Assembly (NCBI RefSeq): GCF_963583255.1 | Contig: NC_084816.1 | Coordinates: 19,768,053-19,832,052 of the forward strand | DNA from: Pyrus communis | Taxonomy: Eukaryota > Streptophyta > Magnoliopsida > Rosales > Rosaceae | Direction: 5' to 3' | DNA length: 64,000 nucleotides | In this document: positions 44,347 through 55,802 of the stretch, piece by piece | Layout: each line of letters opens with the position of its first letter | Numbering within the stretch: position 1 is the first letter of the stretch | Made by a program: the position numbers and the translations under genes | The notes under the pieces: generated by a model | Seen by the model: only the letters and a program-made list of their open reading frames with translations | Database searches by the model: none | What the model was told of the DNA's origin: nothing

Positions 44347-47300
44347 ATGGGTGACTTGTCAAGGTAAATTTCAGTGCAATATGTTTCTAGATTTTCTGGA
44401 CAAATGTTATTTTCTATTTTTAGCTTCAGTGAAATAATTTTCAGGGAGGATCTTAGTGATACGCTTCGAATACTTGTTGCTACGGATTGCCATCTGGGTT
44501 ATATGGAGAAGGATGAAATACGGCGGCATGATTCATTCCAGGCATTTGATGAGATATGCTCAATGGCGGAACAAAAAAATGTAATAGCTAATTTTTCCTT
44601 CTAGCTGTATTTGTAGTCTCACACCATGGAATACCAGTTTGCTAGTGTGGTTTGATTCCCTTTCTTTATTTCTTTCAATTTGTGTGATTTGGAGAAATAG
44701 CGTATTGCAAAGCTCTATTCAATTGAAACTGTTTCCTTGTACTTTCTGTGAACTACCACATTTTGACATTTATCTACTATCAGGTGGATTTTTTGCTTCT
44801 TGGCGGTGATCTGTTCCATGAGAATAAGCCTTCAAGGTCAACACTAGTTAAGGCCATTGAGATTCTCCGTCGTCATTGCCTCAATGATCAGCCAGTGCAG
44901 TTCCAAGTTGTTAGCGACCAGACTCTGAATTTTCCAAATACGTACGTTATGAATCAACTGCACGTTTGTTGTTTCTTGGAAATTTTACTGCAATGATATG
45001 TCTAAGTTGACCTTTGGTTCATATGCCACTAGTTGAGCAAAAGGAAAAAAATTTCCCTGCACTATTAAGATTTAGGACTACAAACATTATCTTTTCACTC
45101 TGATGTGTTTTTGCATTCAATTTCACATCAAAAACCTTGCCTTTCTGTAAAAATTTAGGGATATATGGTAAGCATGTAGGCCCTTGGGTTAATAATAACA
45201 TGCTTGTTCTAACAGATTTGGTTATGTAAATTATGAAGATCCTCACTTCAATGTTGGATTGCCAGTATTTAGTATTCATGGAAATCACGACGACCTTGCT
45301 GGAGTGGTATGGATTCTATCTGGTGAAGTTGTGTGTGTAACTGTGTATTTGCCTTTGCATTTCTGTTTTTAACATTATCAATGTTTCTCATCAGAAATCA
45401 CTTTTAGCACCATGGTTTGAGAGTTTTTTACTCAAGTTTGGTATCGTATATAGCTTACTGGTCAAGTTCGTTGGTTGTAATAAGAGGGTTCAAGTTTCCA
45501 CAGGATTCAACTTACGAGCCTCATCAGCCTTCTATCTCACAAGAAAGAAACTTATAACTTGTTAGGCTTGTCAGCAAATTCAGACATACCCTTTGCTCCA
45601 GTGATGTGTTTTCTAAGTGTAGATTTACAGTTAGTAAAGGATTTGGATGGTCTTGTCAAAATATCAAGAAAAACATGTTCATATTTTGGAATAAGCTGCA
45701 TTTTGATGTGACCAGTTCTGTTATTCTATATCCAATTCCTGTAAGAGAGGAAGGGAGGGAGGAAGGGAGGGAGGGAGGGAGGAAGGGAGGGAGGGAGGGA
45801 AAGAGAGAGAGCGGGTGTTTAAAAGATGGAGAGGGAGGGTACCAATAGGCTAATGGTTATCTCTATATTGAAGAATTGGGTTATTTTTTAATAAAAATTA
45901 TGTTATTACCTGAAAAAGGAGCAAGGACCCCCTCTTTCGCACGCTTATATGATATTTATTGATTTTCTGAAATGTGTTTGCTACTGCTGTTTTAAGTGCC
46001 ATATATTGGTACTTCTTAACATTATGGTTATTGACAGGATAATCTTTCTGCTGTCGATATTCTCTCAGCGTGCAACCTTGTAAACTATTTTGGGAAAATG
46101 GGTCTTGGGGTTTCTGGTGTTGGTCAGATCACTGTGTATCCTATTCTCATGAGGAAGGTTAGTAAATGGATTTAAGAAATAGTAGGATTGCGAGGATCTA
46201 ATGTCTTCTTTTGGTGAATGGAATATTTTGTCTTTATGTTGCATGGCTCATAACTCCTGAATTGCAGGGTGCAACATCAGTGGCCCTTTATGGTCTCGGA
46301 AATATTAGAGATGAACGGCTCAATAGAATGTTTCAGGTATTTTATGTTGAGAATTCGCCTTCGACTGTTTATTTGCAGGCTTCTAAATACATATGTGTTG
46401 GACATATTATTCATATTTCAGACACCACATGCTGTACAATGGATGAGACCTGAATCTCAAGAAGGGTTGGAAGTGTCAGACTGGTTCAACATTCTAGTGC
46501 TTCATCAGAACAGGTTTGGTGTGTGTGTGTGTGAGAGATTGGATTGATCATGATTGAGGACTCCTGACTTAATATCAGAATTTCATTCGGTTGTGGTTTA
46601 ACATTAAGTTGTCAATGTTCCTATTTATGAAGTTATATAATTTTTTCTGCAGAGTGAAGACAAACCCAAAAAATGCCATAAATGAGCACTTTTTACCACG
46701 CTTCCTAGACTTCGTAGTGTGGGGGCATGAACATGAATGCCTCGTGGATCCTCAGGTGCCAATGAATACTGCTTTATCAATATATGCAGTTTACACATGT
46801 GCATGCTCGTCGTACAAGTTTGAGTGTGTATGTGCGTGATTGTGTTTGTCTCTGGGTGCGTAGTTTTGGTCTTGTTTAGGAGTGTGGCTTACAGGACTTT
46901 ACATGGATTTTGTTTTTCACAGGAAGTTCCAGGGATGGGATTTCACATTACATAACCTGGTTCTTCAGTTGCAACATCACTGATCGATGGAGAATCAAAG
47001 CCAAAGCATGTGCTCCTTTTAGAAATTAAGGTTGCACATAAGTCAATGTTAGATGTATTTTTTCCAGAAAGCAGCATCTTTTGATGCTTTCTATTTCCAC
47101 GCTGAGTTGGATACTGACAGACTTTTATGCAGGGGAATCAATACCGTCCAACCAAGATTCCTTTGACGTCAGTGAGGCCATTTGAGTACACAGAGGTGAT
47201 TCAGTGTTTACCTTTTCATCTACATAATAACTTTTGATGAATACCTTCCTTTTTTTTTTTTTCTGTTACAGATTGTATTAAAAGATGAACCTGAAATTGA

Positions 47301-50300
47301 TCCTAATGATCCAAACTCAATTCTTGAACACTTGGACAAAGTGGTGAGTGTAATTGACAAGTAATATTTGACTGTTGTACTTTCCCTTGCCTTTCCTTTT
47401 CCATGTATTATATCCTCTGATGCATATGCTGTATATTAATAATTTAGATTTGAATTTCTATAGGTCAACTCTCTTATAGAGAAATCTAGGAAAAATGTTG
47501 TAAACGGATCACAGCTCCAACTTCCATTGGTCCGAATAAAGGTAATATTTCCAATTTAACTTAGGATGTGGGTATTGTGATGTGATCCTCATATATGCAT
47601 TCTCATATCTCTAGGCCTTTTTTCTGTCCCATGTCTTGCCTTCAGACCTACAAGTATTTGTGCACATATGTATGCTCTCTCTTTTTTTTCCCAGTGTAAC
47701 CCTAACCTCCCCCCCTTCCGAGCGACATTATAACTTCTCTCAATCAATTGGCAGGTGGACTATTCTGAATTTATGACAATAAATCCTCAAAGATTTGGGC
47801 AGAAGTATGTGGGGAAGGTACATTCACTCATCCTATGTCAGTAATCTAATTGATTTTTCTAGTATCACATTTTGGAAATAAATAACTGCTATTGTAATGA
47901 CTTTAAGGTTGCAAACCCACAAGACATTCTTATATTTACGAAGGCTTCAACAAAGGGCCGGGGTGAAGATACTTATCACACTTGTAGATTTTGCATTGGT
48001 TGATTCTTTATTTTTATATTCTCTTATAGGTTCCATTTCCTTATTTAATTTTTGAGTAACAAGAAGCTTGGTGCACCGTGGCCTCTGAGATTTTCTTCAT
48101 ATTAACCTCACAGGTCCATTATGTTAACAGATTAGATTGCCACAAGTTAAATCTTAGTGCTGGCATTGGTCTAGACTTTCACATACAGTAGCTACAGTTA
48201 TGTTATATCTCAAATGAAAATGATGGTAATAAATTTGATGTGACTAAATGAAATTATCTCCATGTTAGAGAAGTTTTGTAGTCGACAGTTCGGATAAAGG
48301 AGGAGGGGGAGGGCGTCAGGTAGTCGACAGCCGGCACTTCTAGGTTACGTCGAATCCTTATGAAAATGAATCCAGAACGAAATCGCGCCAAAGCTAGGGC
48401 GTCACCCGTAAGTGGCGCGCTGTGTGGCCCGAGCACAATGATAAGTGAGCAAGGGTCGCTGTATCTCCATCGGCAGCCGGATGCAGTGTTAAATGAGCAA
48501 GGGGGTCATAGAAACTTCTTTTTGAACAACTCCACTCAAAGTTGTTTGGGAGCATATACTCCTATCAACTTTACACAGGACACACAAAAGAAGTACTTTG
48601 ATCCTATTAGACGGGGGAGGGTGAAGAAGCTAGGACAGAAGGGTAGAGTTCAAGAGAGTAGAATGCGTTTAGGAACGTGGAATATAGGAACTTTAACGGG
48701 AAAATCTATGGAAGTAGTGGAAGTTATGGTGAGGAGAAGGATAAGTATTATGTGCCTACAAGAAACTAAGTGGGTTGGTCTTAAGGCAAAGGATTTAGAA
48801 AACTCAGGTTTTAAACTTTGGTATTCGGGCACAAATAGAACGAGAAACGGTGTTGGTATCATCGTGGACAAGACCTTGACACAAGATGTTGTAGATGTCA
48901 AGAGGGTAGGAGATAGAATTATGGCAATCAAGATTGGAATAGGACAAGAACTCATCAATGTGATTAGTATGTATGCACCTCAAGTAGGGTTGGGTACGAG
49001 TTTGAAGGAGAAATTTTGAGAAGATCTTGGAGACTTGGTGCAAGGAATTGCTCGGACGGAGAAGGTATTTATAGGAGGAGATTTAAATGGACACATGGGC
49101 AAAGAGACAGGCAACCATGGAGGTTTTCATGGTGGCCATGGTTCTGGGGAGAGAAACGAGGATGGGGAAGCCATCTTGGATTTTGCAATGGCATATGATC
49201 TCTTCTTAGCCAACACCTTCTTTAAGAAGAGAGAAGAACATGTGATCACCTACAAGAGTCGGTCGTCAAAAACACAAATAGATTTTCTTCTAATGAGGAA
49301 AGGGGATCGTATAACTTGTAAGGATTGCAAAGTTATACCAAGAGAAAGCTTGGCTAATCAACATTGCTTGTTGGTGATGGATGTACATATCAAAAGAGAG
49401 AAAAAAGAACAAGACTTGGAAGTGCCCAAGGACTAGATGGTGGAATCTAAAGGGAGAAAAACAAGTCATTTTCAAAGAGAAAGTAATCAACCAATGCGTG
49501 TTGGATAGAGAGGGGGAAGCTAGCCAAAGGTGGGATTCCCTGGCTAGTTGTATCCGAAAAGTAGCAAAAGAGGTATTAGGAGAGTCCAAAGGCTTTGCTC
49601 CACACCGAAAGGAATCTTGGTGGTGGAATGAGAAGGTACAAACAAAGGTGAAGGCTAAGAAGGAATGTTGTAAAGCCTTATACAAGGATAGGATCGATAA
49701 AAATGGTGAAAGGTATAGAATAGCGAAGCAAGAGGCGAAGAAAGCTGTGAGAGAAGCTAAGCTAGTGGCTTATGACGATACGTATAAACGACTAGATACC
49801 AAAGAAGGAGAGTTGGATATCTATAAACTAGCTAGAGCAAGGGAAAAGAAGACAAGGGACCTAAACCAAGTGAGGTGCATCAAGGATGAGGATGAAAAGG
49901 TTCTTGCTACAGAGAACGCGGTCAAAGACAGATGGAAAAGTTATTTTCATAATCTTTTCAATGAAGGACATGAAATGAGTACTTCTTTGGGGGAGTTGAG
50001 TAACTCAGAAGAGTGTAGAAACTACTCCTTTTACCGCCAAATCAGGAAGGAAGAAGTGGTTGTAGCTTTGAAAAAGATGAAGCATAGACAAGTAGTGGGC
50101 CCAGATGATATACCGATCGAAGTGTGGAAAGTCTTGGAGAGACGGGTATAGCATGGCTCACAAACGTTTTCAATAGGATTTTGAAAACGAAGAAGATGCC
50201 AAATGAGTGGTGAAAGAGCACTTTGGTGCCTATCTACAAGAATAAGGGCGACATACAAAATTGCATGAACTATAGGGGTATTAAGCTAATGAGTCATACA

Positions 50301-51522
50301 ATGAAGCTCTGGGAGAGAGTCATTGAGCATAGATTGAGGCAAGAGACACAGGTTTAGAACAACCAATTCGGGTTCATGCCAGGGCGCTCAACCATGGAGG
50401 CAATCTATCTCTTACGAAGATTGATGGAAAGATATAGAGATAGGAAAAAGGATTTACACGTGGTCTTTATAGATTTGGAAAAAGCGTATGATTGGGTCCC
50501 AAGGGACATTCTTTGGAGGATTTTAGAGAAGAAATGAGTATGAGTAGCATATATCCAAGCTATAAAGGATATGTATGATGGAGCAAAGACTGCCGTAAGA
50601 ACTCATGAAGGATAAACCGAAAGCTTCCCCATAACTGTAGGGTTACATCAAGGCTCATCCTTAAGTCCTTACCTTTTTGCATTGGTAATGGATGAGTTAA
50701 CGGGACATTTCAAGATGATATTCCTTGGTGTATGCTTTTCGTAGACGATGTAGTGTTGATAGATGAAACTTAGGAAGGGGTAAATGCGAAGCTTAACCTT
50801 TGGAGAGAAGTGTTGGAATCTAAAGGTATTCGCCTAAACCGATCAAAAACAGAATATATGGAGTGCAAGTTCAGTGCAAATGGAGGCCAAAATGAGTTAG
50901 GGGTGAGGATCGGAGATCAGGAAGTACCAAAGAGTGACCGCTTTCACTACCTAGGATCTATCTTGCAGAGAACGGAGAATTAGATGGAGACCTCAACCGT
51001 AGAATACAAGCTGGATGGATGAAGTGGAAGAGTGCACCCGGCGTATTGTGTGACCGTTGTATGCCACTGAAGCTCAAGGGAAAATTTTATAGGACGGCAA
51101 TAAGGCCGGCGATGCTGTATGGCACGGAATGTTGAGCGGTGAAGCATCAACACGTACATAAAATGGGTGTAGCGGAGATGAGGATACTTCGTTAGATGTG
51201 TGGGCACACGAGAAAGAATAAGATTAGGAATGAGGATATCCAAGGTAAAGTAGGAGTAGCCGAAATTGAAGGAAAGATGAGAGAAAATCGGTTGCGGTGA
51301 TTTGGACATGTGCAAAGAAGGCCTATTGATGCTGTGGTTAGAAGATGCAACTACGGGATAGAGGTCCAAGGTCGAAGGGGTAGAGGAAGACCTAGGAAAA
51401 CTTTGGAAGAGACTCTAAGAAAAGACTTAGAGTACTTGGATCTAACAAAGGACATGATACAGAACCGAGCGCAATGGCGTTCTAGGATTCATATAGCCGA
51501 CCTCACTTAGTGGGAAAAGGCT

Positions 51523-51554
<32 letters not shown>

Positions 51555-54500
51555 AGAGAAGTTCTGTTAGACATCACTATTACAGTACAACCTGTTACTC
51601 GGGGATTTCATTTCAGTCAGAGCTATTACTGAAGTCCATTAATTGTTAGCATTCATATATTCACAGATTTTCAGTTACTTATTTCTTATCTTTTTTGTAG
51701 CTAAAATTGATGATTCTGAACGGCTTCGCCCTGAAGAACTAAATCAGCAAAACATAGAGGCTTTGGTTGCTGAAAATAATCTGGTATCAGCCGTCATATT
51801 CGTTCTTTCCTGTACTCAGTATATCATGCCATCTTGTACTTCTCATCCAGTGGAACACTTGATTTGTTTATTTACAGAATATAGTTTTGTAAGTTTCTTG
51901 CGAATAAACAGTTCCACAAGGGCTCAGAAACGCACACCTCAACTGCCTTCTGGAAAATCTTTTACTGGAATACTGAATGTGATTGGAAATTGGCTCTTTT
52001 TGTCCCTTTCTATCATAAGCAACGGTTTATGATTCCAGGATACGATTTCTTTTTTTGGGATTACTGCTCAAATGGAAGTCGTGGAAAATATTGAAAATGA
52101 TAAAACAATTACTAATGGGCTTACAGCGTGTAGATTATATTTTATGGTTAAAACCCTCATGGTGATATCTGATGATGCAGAAAATGGAGATCCTTCCTGT
52201 CAATGATTTGGACATTGCATTACACAATTTTGTTAGTAAGGATGACAAAATGGCTTTTTATTCTTGCGTGAAATACAATCTTGAAGAAACTCGAGTGAGT
52301 ACTTGCTTTCTTTAAAGTTTCAACAATTTGTTGTATTCTTTTTTTTTGAAGTATGCTATGACAATTCCTTTTTCTACTTCTACAGAAGAAAATTGCTAAG
52401 GATCCAGATACTGTAACATTTGAAGAGGAAGATTTAATCGTTAAAGTCGGAGAGTGTTTGCAGGCAAGAATGATTAAATTTCAAATATTTTCTTTCATTT
52501 GTGATCAAGTATTACGCTATTCTAGTCAGTTTCATGGACAATTATTTTGCCCTGCTTAGCAGTCTTTGGGGTTTGAAAGAAGGCAATCAGTTCCCAAATG
52601 CATGGTAGTTGACTTTTAGTCTCTTGAGACCTCTTGTGCTAATTTCATTTAGTTTGGCTTTAGTTCTTAGATATGGGAAAAAAATATATAGGTGGCTCAA
52701 GGTTTGTAATCTGATCATAATAGGAGGCAGCTTTGACATAAAAGAGAAAACATAGAAGTCTAAAATTTGTGTTAGGTTCTAAGGAGCTACTTTTCGTCAA
52801 ACATCTCACCCTGATGTGGCCTAAGCATCACAATGGCAATTGAGGGCTTGTTTCCATTTTACATTGACCAGACATTTATATTATATGCGCAGGAACGTGT
52901 CAAGGAAAGGCCTACGCAGTCTAAGAATAACTCTCCATTCTCCACTGCCCCTCCTCCTTGGGAGGTAATTCTGATTTTAGTATGCTTTCGAGAATTTGCA
53001 TCGGTTTTCTGTGTTGCATCCATTTCAGAATCTTTTGGCTGATACATGTGCCTACTATTTTCTTTTTTAAACTTTTTTCCACGTGTAGGATTTCAGGGGT
53101 ACAAGTGCTGCTGGAACTGCAAGTGCGGTTTCCTTCAGTGATGATGAAGATGCAATGCAGATGACTGGCTCAACATCCACTGCCAGAGGCCGCAACAGCA
53201 GGACGTCCACCTCAGAAGTTGGTAAGGGTAAAACTACAACAAGAGGAAGGGGCAGGAGCAGGGGCAGGGGCACCAGTACCTTGAAGCAGATGACTCTCGA
53301 TGCATCTCTTGGATTTCGGCATTCTCAGAGGTTTTTCATTGAAACTGACCACATCATTTTAAAACATTAATTAATAAATAGCATTTTGTTCAGTAGCTTT
53401 ATAGGGCTAAGAGAGAAATGTGTAAAAACAAATATAGTTGTAAGATAAGCTCCCACCGTGTGGGATTCAGCATTAAAGTCTAGCACAAAATCCAAGTAGA
53501 AAACAAGATGAAAAGAGGTTCTTCAAGTACGCTTTGATTCAACTAGTACCCTTAACCATTATACAACTTTAGCTTTTCATAGCAAGTTCATTTATTTTTT
53601 TCTATATTTGTTAGTTTTTCTGTTATAAAAGATCAATATCATATCCTTTTCCCCCTTACAGTTGGTGATGCCGACTGGGGTTCAATAAACTCAATATGAG
53701 AGGCAATTGGAATGAAAAAGAACTAATGTCACGCTTATGCAGTCTTATTAAGAAACAAACTTTTGTTTTAAGACCTGAATTAGACAAGAAAACAGGTTCT
53801 GAGATTGAAAATGCAAAATCATGACTTGTGAGGAATTTTTCTCAGTAGTGAACTGCATGCAGTGAATAGTCTGCTGCGCATTTGGTTTATATTGCTTTTA
53901 TAAGTTATTGCATTCATGTTCCCAATTAAATATCTTAGCTAATATAGTCACTGCAGATCTGCATCAGTTGCTGCAACTGCCGCTGTTCAAAGTATTGCGG
54001 ATGATGGAGATGATGTGGATTCTCTGAGTGAAGAGTCGGGGAAACTTGGAATTGATGAGGTTGACAACAGTTCGGTATGGATTACCCTCTTGCTTAACTG
54101 AGTTAGGGCATTAAATCAGTGGTAGCTAATGAAAAGTTGAACACCTGTTCTTATGTTAGTGTCAGTTGCCTGTGTCTCTTTCGTATGATTTTTTTTTTTC
54201 CAAGTCTACCAATACACAACCTCCATTTGCCTTGTGTCAGCCATTATATAATTTTGCACGTCTACACCTTCCATAAACAAAAGCAATGTGGGCTTGTGAT
54301 ATTCATTTGATAAGATAATATGGTTTCAATTATTGAAGGAAAATGATGAAATTCTTCCACCAAGTAGAGGACGGAAAAGGGCTGCTCCAAGGGGGAGAGG
54401 TAGAGGCTCTACACAACCATCTAAACGTGGAAAGAAATCAGATAGCTCTGCAGTTAACCGAATGTTTATGGACAAAGATGATGATGACGACGATGATGAA

Positions 54501-54697
54501 GATGTGACAAAGAGATTAAATAAGCCTCTGCCTCGGGTTGTTCTTCTTTCTTCTATTTCGTTTTACTTGTGTTCTTTAAAAGGAGTATGGCAATTTATAG
54601 GACTGCCTGCTTTTGTTCTTGTGAGATTTCTGTAGTACTGACCTTTTATTCTCCTTTTTTGTAGGTCACGAGAAATTATGGCTCTCTTAGAAGGTAA
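44347..54697 (+). CDS. MRE11: MRE11 double-strand break repair nuclease, interrupted by a stop in exon 9
   Basis: Twenty-two coding exons from ATG 44347 to TAA 54697 join in phase to 720 codons, the Arabidopsis MRE11 length. MRE11 is the Mn2+-dependent nuclease of the MRE11-RAD50-NBS1 complex in break repair, meiosis and telomeres. Phosphoesterase motifs are all visible: [36 protein letters not shown] and [10 protein letters not shown]. The capping domain (PRFLDF onward, [21 protein letters not shown]) follows, then a Gly-Arg-rich and acidic tail ([24 protein letters not shown]) ending [10 protein letters not shown]. Exon 9 (46923-47030) contains TAA at 46953-46955 (codon 273) where the family has Gln. 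GNHDD is followed by L where I recall P. Intron 14 holds an RTE LINE and intron 17 uses a GC donor. Confidence 0.9.
45742..45816. repeat. GGGA/GGAA microsatellite
   Basis: A purine-only tract of about 75 bases (GAGGGAGGAAGGGAGGGAGG-type) in MRE11 intron 4. It may be variable in length. Confidence 0.9.
48276..51550 (+). mobile_element. RTE-type LINE in MRE11 intron 14
   Basis: The insertion is bounded by direct repeats TGTTAGAGAAGTT (48263-48275 and 51551-51563) and ends in a (TTG)n tail (51519-51550), as RTE LINEs do, rather than poly-A. It has the same orientation as MRE11. Endonuclease motifs are visible: [32 protein letters not shown] and [12 protein letters not shown] motifs follow: [38 protein letters not shown] and [19 protein letters not shown], then the characteristic 3' end ([25 protein letters not shown]). 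Stops at 49018, 49434 and several in RT show it is dead. Confidence 0.9.
48360..50151 (+). pseudogene. RTE LINE endonuclease and N-terminal RT ORF, broken
   Basis: Three overlapping frames (48360-49019, 49035-49436, 49381-50151) carry the AP-like endonuclease and the linker to RT ([26 protein letters not shown]). The remaining RT (50160-51510) is in shifted frames with several internal stops; the YxDD-like box is seen as a degraded FVDDVVLI near 50730-50760. The element would have encoded one protein of about a thousand residues. Confidence 0.8.
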
Positions 54698-55802
54698 CAA
54701 TCAGTAAAGTTCACCCATGCTTCGACGAGGTAATCCAACCTTATGCCGGTTTCCACTTTATGTATCTCCACTTCGGGGCATAATGACGTTGGAGCTAAAT
54801 AGTACAGAGCTGTGACAAAGACAATCCATCCGCAGAGGCTTAGGATTTAAGTCTACATTCAAGCTGTTTGAATGTTCCTTCCGAAGGCTGCAAAATATAA
54901 TTTGATCGTTATACGAGTGGATGCCTGCTTCAGTTGATTTGTTCCAAATCGAGTTTATGTGTTTTTTCCAGGTACTGTAAATCTGTGTTGAGTGATACAT
55001 GACGTGAGAGACATTGAAAATTTTGGGGTGTTACATAGAGAGAAGCAGACTTCCTTTCAGATTATGCATAATTCCTATTTCCTTTTACACTAACTCTTAA
55101 CCATAATTTTCATTAGTTAAAGATTGTGAGCATGGTGACGGCCATGCTTTCCGGCCACCAAACAAAGCAGCCATGGTATCAACAGGCAGGTTGGCTGGTG
55201 CTTGCGGTCGCAACATCCATCTGATTTGTTTTAGCTTGGAAGCAACCCCTGCTGGCTGAGATGGCTTGTAATATATATGGTGCTTATAGTTTTGGAAGTC
55301 AAGAAAACATGGACTTGTATTACACATTCGAAGCAAGCGATTTGCACGTTTAACATTTCATCAAAGCAAACGATTTACACTTTCGAAGCAAGCAATCTAT
55401 ATTGTGCTTATATAAATTACAGATTCACACTCCCTTTCTCTTTCAATTCGTCACAATGAAAGGATTTCGGTGGGAGAATTATGTGCGAGGGATGATATTA
55501 GCGCCACCGAAGAGAGACAAAAGCATCGCAACTCGGACAAAAGATGACCTCAAAAATGTGCACATAAGAACACAACTTATATGACAATCAGAAGATAAAC
55601 TTCCATATAGACGTACTGAAGGATTCTCTGGGTGAGAAATTTTTTAAACAGTTTGACGCCACAAGAACAAAATAATACCACCAAAATGTTGGACATACAG
55701 GGGCCGAACTTTGTTTCACTCCTACTTTGCCTCCAGTGTTACAACTGATGTTAGGTTTACATTCTACATACAAATCGGTTAGGCTGCACTGGTCTCTGTC
55801 TC
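54698..55802. other. Convergent 3' region between MRE11 and the next gene
   Basis: The two genes converge here. About 1.1 kb with no supported ORF; likely both 3'UTRs. Short repeats CGAAGCAAGCGATTTGCAC / CAAAGCAAACGATTTACAC / CGAAGCAAGCAATCTA lie at 55329-55402. Confidence 0.5.

Noticed and set aside
51643..52032. A 129-codon frame at MRE11 exon 15
   Set aside because: Only its start ([20 protein letters not shown]) is real MRE11 exon; the rest is read-through into the intron.
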